Source: Arachis hypogaea
Lineage: Eukaryota; Streptophyta; Magnoliopsida; Fabales; Fabaceae
Length of the DNA: 64,000 nt
Assembly (NCBI RefSeq): GCF_003086295.3
Contig: NC_092048.1
Location: 88,144,626 to 88,208,625, forward strand
Direction of reading: 5' to 3'
Of this stretch, positions 55,914 through 64,000 are shown piece by piece. Each line of letters opens with the position of its first letter. Positions within the stretch are counted from its first letter, which is position 1. Below the pieces are notes generated by a model that was not told where the DNA came from, did no database searches, and was given only the letters and a program-made list of their open reading frames with translations. Made by a program: the position numbers and the translations under genes.

Positions 55914-57632
55914 ATCTATAGCTTCTTGAAGACATCTAAAAATTTAGAAAATTGCTTTTCTTTGGAAGCCTTTTGAAGCCTCTGAGGATATGGCATTTTT
56001 GGCTTGTATTTAGGAGCCTTTGGCAATGTAGGATAAGTGTCAAGAGAGTCAGGGAATGGGTTGTTTGCACGCTTTGGAGGGGTGTGCTCCACTTCTTCCG
56101 TCTTCTCCTCTGGAGCTTCTTTTTCAACTAACTCTCCATTGACCTTGGTCTCAGAGCCAGCTACTTTACCATTTCTCAATTGAATAACCTTGCAGTCTTC
56201 TCTTGGGTTCACCACTGTATCACCTGAAAATGTACTTGCAGACCTCTCAGGTATTTGCTTGCTCAGTTGGCCCAATTGCACCTTTAAGTTTCTAATGGAG
56301 GCTCTGGTTTCTTGCATAAAACTCCTCATCATCTCCCAATTAGAATCTTCTTGGGATTTAGAATTTGCCTACGGAGGTGATTGTTGTTGATGAGACTGAA
56401 ATTGGCAGTTATTGTGATTGTTCTGTTGGAAGCCGCCCTGAGAATTATTGTTGAAATTCTGAGGTCTCTGAGGTTGGTCCCTCCACCCAAAATTTGGGTG
56501 ATTTCTCCACCCCTGATTTATGTCTTAGAATATGGATCATTATTGGGATTTCTAGGACCACTCCCCATGTAATTGACTTGTTCAGAAGAGGATTGAGTAT
56601 AATCATAATTATCATTTTGCACAAAATAACTTGTCATGTCATAAGAGACTTCTTGAGGTGGATTTTTGGTGTTGATAGCTGAGACTTGCATTCCACCAAT
56701 CTGTTGAGTAAGTAGATTTATTTGCTTAGACATAAGCTTGTTCTGGGCAAGAATAGCATTTAGATCTTCTACTTCTATAACACCCTTCTTCTGAGGAGCC
56801 TTAGAGTTTACAGGATTCCTGTTAGATGAGTATAAATATTGGTTCCTAGTAACCAATTCAATAAGCTCAATAGTCTCCTCTGGTGTCTTCTTCTTGTGCA
56901 ATGAACCACCTATAGAATTGTCTAAGCACATCTTGGACATTTCATCCAAAACTTTATAAAAGATATCTAGTTGGGTCCATTTGGAGAACATGTCCAGAGG
57001 GTATTGCCTAGTTAATAGCTTGTATCTCTCCCAAGCTTCATAAAGAGTTTCACCATCCTTCTGCCTGAAAGTCTTAACCTCCACCCTAAGCTTAGTCAGC
57101 TTCTTTGGTGGGAAAAATTTAGTAAGATACTCAGTAACAACCTTGTCCCAAGTATCCAAACTCTCCTTGGATTGGGAATCTAGCCATAGCTTTGCTCTAT
57201 CCCTCAGAGCAAATGAGAAGAGCATGAGTTTGTACACCTTAGGATTCACTCCATTTGTCTTCACAGTATCACAAATCTGCAGAAAATTAGAAATAAATTG
57301 ATTTGGATCTTCTTGGGAAAGACCATGATACTGGCAGTTTTGTTGTACCAGGGTGACCAATTGTGGCTTCAACTCAAAGTTGTTCGTAGCTATAGGAGGC
57401 ACCACAATGCTTTTTCCATAAGATCTGCAGTAGGAGCAGAGTAAGAGCCAAGCACTCTCCTTTGTTGCTCATTCCCATTCGAATTAGCCATGTTGGCATT
57501 AGCAGCATTATTAGGATCCATAGTAGATTCTGCAACCTTGTAAAGTTTGGCTTGTTGCAAACATCGCCTGAAAGTCCTTTTAGGTTCAGGATCAAAGTCT
57601 AAGAGAGGTTCCTTGTCTCTGTTCCTGCGCAT
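55914..57632 (-). pseudogene. Gag of element F (frameshift and stops)
   Basis: Starts MRRNRDKEP (57632), shifts frame near 57400, then NNFELKPQLVTLVQQ, FLQICDTVKTNGVNPKVY, SFALRDRAKLWLDSQS, YLTKFFPPKKLTKLRVEV and TLYEAWERYKLLTRQYP. Stops at about 56518 and 56370. The C-terminal part has QETRASIRNLKVQLGQLSKQIPERSA. About 60 percent similar by eye to the C gag, so the two are one lineage. Confidence 0.92.
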
Positions 57633-57649
57633 ACCCAGACAGAAGATAA

Positions 57650-58253
57650 GAAAGGATGGAACTCTCTACTTCAGAGTGCAGAGAATTCCTAGTGAGGTAC
57701 CCTGTATAAAGAGATAAAAATACTGAATAAAACAAACACTAAAATTCCAAAATTACTATTAAAATTAAGACAAAAAAATTTGAAATTATTTGGCAAATTA
57801 AATAAGAAAAATTAAAATAAGACTAACTAGAAAACACCAAACTTAATTTCAGAAATTAAGAAAAATACTAGTGCTATTTATTTATTTATTTATTTATTTT
57901 ATTATTTTTTTCTAAAAAAATTAAAGACAAAAATAAAAAAAACTAATAGAATATAGAAAAAAAATAATGGAAGGAAACAAAAATGAAAATTAAAGAAAAG
58001 GAAAAAAAATAAAAAAATAAAATAAAATAAAAATGAAAAAAAAATTAAAAACGGACCAAAGTAAAAAAAAAAAGATCAAAAGCAAAAAGGAAGTAAAAAG
58101 AAAACAGGGGCAGGGGGTTAATGAACGAAAAGGAAGAGAAGTTAAAGGAAAAAAATGAAAAATAAAAATTAATAATACTAAAACAAAACTAATTAAAAGA
58201 AAAATTATCTAATATAAGCAATCAAACAACGAATAGTTGTCAATCACAATCAA
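57650..58253 (-). other. AT-rich leader of element F
   Basis: Between gag and PBS. A-rich on the plus strand, with a TTTA run (57879-57900) and an ACACCAAACTTAA motif at about 57834 next to an AATTTC/GAAATT inverted repeat. No coding. Confidence 0.7.
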
Positions 58254-58271
58254 TCCTTGGCATCGGCACCA
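58254..58271 (-). other. Primer binding site of element F (tRNA-Asp type)
   Basis: Minus strand TGGTGCCGATGCCAAGGA, a decayed match to the tRNA-Asp complement seen better in C, D and G. Confidence 0.7.
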
Positions 58272-58277
58272 AAAACT

Positions 58278-59769
58278 TGGTGCAGAATTTATAACCCACA
58301 AACTAACCGGCAAGTGTACCGGGTCGTACCAACTAGTACCTCAAGTGAATGAGGGTCGATCCCACGAGGGTTGATGGACGAAGCAACAATAATTAAGTGA
58401 TTTACTTAGTTAGACAAACAGAAAATAGTGTTGAGAGTTTAAAGAGCATTAAACAGTAAACTCAGAATATCAGAAGACAGGCAATAAATAAGTAGAGAAT
58501 AATATATGGAGAAACAGTTAAGGTTTCAGAGTTATCTATTTTCTGGATTGACTTTTCTTAATAACTATTTTAATCATGCAAGATTTAATTCATGGCAAAC
58601 CATATGTGACTAAACCCTAATTCCTTAGACCTTTTTAGTTTCCTCTAACTCTCATCAACCGCCAATTCCTTGGTCAATTTATTCCAATTAGAGAGTGAAG
58701 TTTAATTCTGGTTATTATGCCACAAAAATCCTAATTATCCAATTATAAGAGGATTATATGTCACGTATCCCGTTAAATCCAGATAATTAGAAATTTAGGA
58801 GAATATGTTTTCAAGCTGTTGTTCAAGTAAAGAGCTTTTCTAAGTTATACAAGAACTCAACTAGAAAGAGGGTCATACTTCCGTTCCACCCAATTTCATA
58901 AAATAAAGAATGAAAACAGTTCTTGAATTAAATGAATCAAAACATGAATTAAAATACAAAAACAATAGAATCAATCTATACAATAGACAGAGCTCCTAAC
59001 CTTAACAATGAAGGTTTCGTTGCTCATGGAAAAGAGTGAAAACTAAGATTCTGGTAAACTGTAAATTGGACTGAGGTGGAATAATCTCTTGAAGAGAAGT
59101 TTTTTTTTTCTTTTATATCTAATTCTAATTAATTTAAAATCTATTTTCTAAAACTAAAATAATATCTTTTCCTATTTTAAAAATAAAATAAAGTTTAAAT
59201 CAGAATTAATTAAATAATCCGTGCCTTATAACGTGGGGACCACTTGGCTTCACTAGGATCCACGCCTAACTTGGCAAAGAGCTGCGCCTAACTTCATGCT
59301 GTTCACCACACAAGGCCCTAACTTGAACTGAAGAGGAAACAATGCGCCTTACTTGAAGTAAGTAACTTCTCTTGCGTGTTGTTGTTGAGCAATGCGCCTA
59401 ACTTGAGAATTCTCAAGTTAGGCGCAGTCCTGGCAGAATTGATGGAAGAGAAGTATGGACTATTATATATCGTTGGAAAGATCTGGAAGTTGGCTTTCCA
59501 ACGCCACTAAAATCATGTCAATTGAACCTTTGTAGCTCGAGTTATTCAGGTTTGAGTGCAAAGAGGTCAGGGTTGACAACATCATTCACATTCTTCTCTT
59601 TTTCTGCGAAAACTCCATCAAATCCAGCCAAATGCTACCTAAAATAAACAGAATTGCACACGATTCAAAGTAGCATTTATAGTGGCTTAAATATAATTAA
59701 TTCTTGATTAAACTCAACAAATTGAATGTAACTTCACTAGTAAAATATAGAAAAGATGCTCACGCATCA
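58278..59769 (-). repeat. 5' LTR of element F (1492 bp)
   Basis: Uninterrupted copy. GATATAAAAG on the minus strand near 59115 is a likely TATA box. A perfect 32-bp palindrome lies at 59394-59425 and the shared module at 59450-59568. Confidence 0.93.
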
Positions 59770-60028
59770 ATGAGTGCTTGCGCTAAACGCCCAGGTCCGC
59801 GTTTAGCGCCAGCATGGTAGATTCATTTTTCTTCTCTTTTCTTGCACACAAACTCTGCCAAACTGATCCAAACTTCATCTGAAATGATTAAAATACCAAA
59901 GCAACTCAAAGTAGAATCCATAGAGGTTTTAAACACTAAAATAAAAATTAAAACTCATTTAATTCTAACTTAAAATAAACAGAAAATAGAGAAAAGGTGT
60001 CCACGCATCACAACACTAAACTTAAACT

Positions 60029-60048
60029 GTTGCTTGTCCTCAGGCAAC
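60029..60048 (-). other. Terminal hairpin of element I
   Basis: Minus strand GTTGCCTG-AGGA-CAAGCAAC, 8-bp stem with one C.A mismatch, 18 nt from the LTR end at 60010. Confidence 0.75.
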
Positions 60049-60059
60049 TAAAAACAATA

Positions 60060-61222
60060 TAGAACTAAGAAGAGAAATCGCCTAAGACTTGAGTGTTCAT
60101 TTAAGCTCCTAAGCAATTACTGAGTGGGGTTAATAACACTGTGATTCTGAATAGGTTTGGCATCTCACTATCCTTTGAAGCTCAGAAATGTTGATGCCTT
60201 TCAGACTAGAATTTGGATGATATTATGGATTCTCTTCCTTTTTAACTTCTGATTAATCCTTGAACACAGCTTTTTTTTTTTATCTTTTTCTTGGTGCTTT
60301 GCACCTTAAGCCCAACCATGACTCTAAGTGTTTTGTCTCAAGCTTAACTTGATACAAGAACACCACATATGTTTAACTGGGGAACTCCTTGAGTACTAAT
60401 TTCTCTTTTACTCACTTCCAGACAGTGGTGCTCAAAGCCTTTGGCATACTCTGCATTTGCATTTGGTCTTGACTCTTAATGCTCCGTCTCAAGGATTACT
60501 TGACACATTCACATCACAAGCATATGGCTAGGAAAACAACTCTTTAAGTTTTTAATCATACTTGACCTTCCTAGCCATTGATGCTCAGAGCCTTGGACTT
60601 TACTTTTTATTATTTTTTTGCTGTTTCTTTTGCCTCAAGGATAATTTTTCTTGTTTAATTTAGAGAATCCATAATACTTCTCTAAATTCATGTACCTCAA
60701 GACTCAACATTCTCAACTTCAAAATTAATTATGCACTATTTATTCATGAATTCAAAATCATAGATAATACCACCACTTCAAAGTAAATAAGACAATGCAA
60801 AATATATAACTCAAGCTCTCATGCAATTACATCATTTTTCTTCTCTCTTTTTTTTTTCAAGCTTGATGAGCAATACATGAGACACTTTTCAACAGAAACA
60901 TAAAACACTAACTAATCAACTAAACTAGAGAAAGTGGAAATACTACTGATCATGCAAAGAAATTCAAACTGATAATAGAAAAACAAGATAAATAACTGAA
61001 AAAATAGGAAATAGATAAAGCAGCAGATAGTAAAACTTAACCACCTCAGTCCTGGTAGGTGCTCCCTCCGGAGAATCCTCTCTGGCACTTCAGCTCCTCT
61101 AACTCTCGCCTCTGGCTCTGCTATTCCTCCATTAGCTGATGGAGGAGGGTAGAGTGGTCCTGATACTCTATCCTTAACTAATTGACTAATAATGTCAGCT
61201 GCACAATAGATGTAGTCAACTG
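60060..61222 (-). other. 3' non-coding tail of element I
   Basis: Contains blocks such as GACTCTTAATGCTCCGTCTC and CACAAGCATATGGCTAGGAA shared with the F tail (50760-51060) and, weaker, with the tails of A and C. Reading frames here are not convincing apart from remnants of the post-pol ORF near 61080-61220. Confidence 0.6.
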
Positions 61223-61312
61223 ATCTCAACACTCATGAGGAGGAAAATAATATCTCTGAGGCATCTCAGGCTGCTCCAGCTGAGGAGGGGGAACTGACTC
61301 CTGAGGTGGTGC

Positions 61313-61648
61313 TCATCCTAACTCCTTGGCATACTCTATACCCCTCCTAGTGATCGGTCGGTCAACGTCAATGGAGGTGTCTCGGTCAATGTGGATGCGA
61401 GCAGCCTCACACAAGTAGAAGATGAGATGAGGGAAGGCTAGTCTAGCAGAAGTGAAGACCTTTGCGGCTATGTTGTACAGCTCCTGAGGGATCACAAGCT
61501 GCACATCCACCTCATTACCGAGCATGATGCAGTAAATCATCACAGCTCGGTCAATAGTAACCTCGGACCGGTTACTCGTAGGAATGATAGAGCGATGAAT
61601 GAACTCCAACCACCCCCAAGCAACCGGCTTTAGATCATGCCTTCCCAA
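61313..61648 (-). pseudogene. Post-pol ORF of element I (plant transposon protein domain type)
   Basis: 111 codons. VQLVIPQELYNIA, SARLAFPHLIFYLCEAA and RPITRRGIEYAKEL match the domain usually called putative plant transposon protein, found in the region after pol in Athila-like and related non-autonomous elements. The frame stops at 61313, but the next frame downstream (61223-61310) reads PPPQ..PEMPQRYYFPP, the same string as in A (32-343) and C. So the ORF was longer and is broken. Its N-terminus is cut by J at 61671. Confidence 0.65.
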
Positions 61649-63072
61649 CTGGTATGGTTGCTGACGTTAGGATTTTTGCCAGTAAAGAATGTCATAAAAA
61701 CAGTCGCGTTGTAGATATAGTCTCTAAACCGACAAAAATCCCTTCGTACAAACGTTTTTGGTTGTCACAAGTAACAAATCCGTTTTTAAAATTGATAACC
61801 GAGTATTTAAACCTCGGGTCGTCTTCTCAAGGAATTGCAGGGAGGTATGTTCTTATTATTGGTTATGAAGATTGTAAATTGGGGGGTTTTGGAAGTAAGG
61901 AAGCAGTATGTTGCACAAAAAGAATAAAATAAAATCGTAATAATAAAATAAACTCTTGGCAAGGTATGAAGACTGGAGGTCCTATCCCAGTTATCCTTAT
62001 CAATTGTAATGAGAATTGGATTTTTCTCCCACTTTATTAACCTCTAACTATGAAGGTAAGTTAAGTGGATGAATTAATTCTTGAAAAATTCCAATTCTCA
62101 ATCAACAATGAGTTTGATAACTCAAGAGTCACCAATTATTTAACCAAAGCCAAAAGGAAAATATCTAAATTAAATTAAAAGTAAAACAATCTTAAATCTG
62201 AAATACCTCAAATAATATTAATTAAGAAAATCATAACATGAATGTAGCATAAGCCAAATAGGCAACATAACTAATATAAGCATTAAAGTATCTGAAAGTA
62301 AGAGATAAATATAAAGTAAAAGAACGTTGAACCTGGGATTGAGAGTCACTCCTAAAACTAAGAGAAATCCTAAATCATAATCCTAAGAGAGAGGAGAGAA
62401 CCTCTCTCTCTAAAAACTACATCTACTCCTAAAATTGTGAATATGAGAGCCTCCTTATGAATGGATGCAATCTCCCACTTTATAGCCTCTAATCTGTGTT
62501 TTCTGGGCCGCGAACTGGGTTGAAAACAGTCCAGAATTCGCTGGTTTCGAATTTTGCCACGCTGGATTTCCGTCATTGCGACGCGGCCGCATGGATCACG
62601 CGGTCGCGTCGCCTAGCGTCAGAGAAACTATAACATATTATATATTAAATCGAAGCCCCGGACGTTAGCTTTATAACGCAACTAGAACCGCGTCATTTGG
62701 ACCTCTGTAGCTAAAGTTATAGCCGTTTGAGTGCAGAGAGGTCAGGCTGGACAGCTTAGCAATTTCTCCAACTTCTTGCATTCCTTCCACTTTTGCATGC
62801 TTTCTTCCCATCCTTCAAGCCATTCCTACCTTATAATATCTGAAATCACTTAACACACATATCAAGGCATCTAATGGTAATAAGAGAGGATTAATAATAA
62901 GCAAATATAAGATCAAAGAAGCATGTTTTCAATCATAGCACAAAATCATAAAGGAAATATAAAACCGTGCAAATATTATGAATAAGTGGGTAAAGAGTTG
63001 ATAAAATCCACTCAATTGAGCACAAGATAAACCATAAAATAGTGGTTTATCAACCTCCCCACACTTAAACAC

Positions 63073-63090
63073 TAGCATGTCCTCATGCTA
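63073..63090 (-). other. Terminal hairpin of element J
   Basis: Minus strand TAGCATG-AGGA-CATGCTA, 20 nt from the LTR, as in G. Confidence 0.8.
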
Positions 63091-63715
63091 AGCTCAAGAG
63101 AAACTATAAAGATGAAGAGGAATGGTAGGATGTATGAAATGCAACCTATAAATGCAACTACATGCTAAGATGTTTCTTCCTACTTGGTTAAAAATAAATA
63201 AGTTCTCCAAGACAAAAATAATTCAAATTTCACTAATTCAAAAAAAGACAAGTAAACTTGTAAGAAGATAGCTCATAAAAGCAGGGAACATAGAATTTAA
63301 GCGTTGAACCCTCACTGGTAGTATATATCACTCTAATCTCTCTAGTGTCTAGGGTCAATCACTCTACTCTTCTCTAATCATGCTTTCTAAACCTTGTTCT
63401 TCATCTAACCAATCAACAAATATTTAGCATACCAATGCAAACATCATAAGGTCTTTTCCAAGGTTGTAATGGGGCTAAGGTGAAAGTAAGGGTATATACA
63501 AGGCTAAGTGAGCTAGTAAAGTGAATCCTTGAGTAGTCTAAGATCTCACCTAACATGTACATACTCTATAAAAATTTTAAAATCATACCTAGCTACCCTA
63601 ATTCCCACTTTTGTATGATTCCCATACTCACGTACCAAATTTTTCTTTTTAATTTATCACATGTGCATTGATTTTTTTCATTAACTTAACATTGGGGTAA
63701 TTTTGTCCCCTTATT

Positions 63716-63719
<4 letters not shown>

Positions 63720-63755
<36 letters not shown>
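63720..63755. repeat. TA microsatellite in the tail of element J
   Basis: About 36 bp of TA at the same relative place as in D and G. Confidence 0.95.
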
Positions 63756-63763
<8 letters not shown>

Positions 63764-64000
63764 TCTTTTTTTTTTGAATCATAAAAGCAAACATAACTTA
63801 TCAATGCACATGGATTCTTCATTTTTTTTCTATTTTGGTTTTTCATGAGTAGGTTCCCAAATTCCCAATATTCAAATAAATTAAATACATTCCCTTATTA
63901 ACCAATGTTCCCACACTTAGTTGATGCACAATTTCTATCTTAAGCTAACCAAAGATTCACTTGGGATTTTTAATTTGTTTTTCTGCTTAAGGCTAGTAAT

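Larger units (their letters stand above)
40644..59769 (-). mobile_element. Athila-lineage Ty3/gypsy element F, with element D nested in its 3' LTR
   Basis: The 3' LTR is 40644-40749 plus 49069-50474; the 5' LTR is 58278-59769 (1492 bp). Perfect TSD ATGAG at 40639-40643 and 59770-59774. PBS 58254-58271. Without D the element is about 10.8 kb. It encodes gag, protease, RT, RNase H and integrase in the order and style of Athila, all on the minus strand with many stops. It is the only element here with pol and so the best model for a helper of C, D and G. Confidence 0.93.
29059..61671 (-). mobile_element. Athila-type element I, 3' LTR and 3' interior, interrupted by K, F and J
   Basis: The 3' LTR is in three pieces: about 29059-29605, 40085-40643 and 59775-60010 (total about 1.34 kb). 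K (with C inside) splits the first two, F (with D inside) the last two. The interior begins at 60011 with a polypurine tract and hairpin and includes a post-pol ORF (61313-61648), where J inserts. The rest lies beyond the window. The LTR start near TGGTCATGG is less certain than its end CATCA, because the other LTR is not visible. Confidence 0.75.
61672..64000 (-). mobile_element. G-family element J, 3' LTR and tail, cut by window end
   Basis: 3' LTR 61672-63052 (1381 bp; about 90 percent like G's by eye), then polypurine tract (63053-63072), terminal hairpin (63073-63090) and tail with a TA run (63720-63755). Inserted in the post-pol ORF of I. The left flank GTTGC would be the TSD; the right one is outside the window. 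Confidence 0.9.

Overview
This window is eukaryotic nuclear DNA from a legume. Arachis (peanut or a wild relative) is the best guess, from recognised repeat style rather than any database match. Two ordinary intron-containing host genes sit in an island (about 12.7-18.4 kb); almost everything else is retrotransposon, much of it nested.

Left arm (1-12 kb). 1-3180 is the 3' end of a plus-strand Athila-type element with its 3' LTR (1497-3180). It sits in the 3' tail of another Ty3/gypsy element, whose LTR is 3543-7291. 7954-12035 is a decayed L1-type LINE whose endonuclease half is inverted relative to its RT half, as in twin priming; a tRNA-derived SINE with an 18-bp target-site duplication (TSD) lies in its 3' tail.

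Gene island. 12830-15313 (+) is cytosolic asparaginyl-tRNA synthetase in six exons (563 aa), with a 170-bp Mutator-like MITE in intron 5. 18307-16431 (-) is a seven-exon gene for a 194-aa protein with four predicted membrane spans. Its exons are 51-136 nt, so I rebuilt it from splice sites. The two genes converge.

Right arm (18.6-64 kb) is a stack of nested LTR elements, named here by letter. H: old plus-strand gypsy with a decayed gag. G (20720-28662, -) is inserted in H's gag. I (LTR from about 29059, -) is also in H and runs past the window end. K, a solo LTR (29606-40079), is in I's LTR; C (30715-39662, -) is in K. F (40644-59769, -), an Athila gag-pol element, is in I's LTR; D (40750-49063, +) is in F's 3' LTR. 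J (61672 to window end, -) is in I's interior. TSDs: C TCACG, F ATGAG and K CTTTT are perfect; D and G match at 4 of 5 positions. Primer binding sites (PBS) of C, D, F and G match the 3' end of tRNA-Asp, as usual for Athila.

Only F carries recognisable pol, broken by many stops. C has gag plus a broken protease. D and G have one long ORF unlike gag or pol. Across these families I see recurring structure that the usual domains do not explain: a stem-loop with an AGGA-type tetraloop 18-20 nt from the 3' LTR, whose stem differs between families but stays paired; a second internal copy of that hairpin plus polypurine tract in C, D and G; a family-specific palindromic motif found both in the LTR and in an internal array; and a shared roughly 110-bp LTR block.
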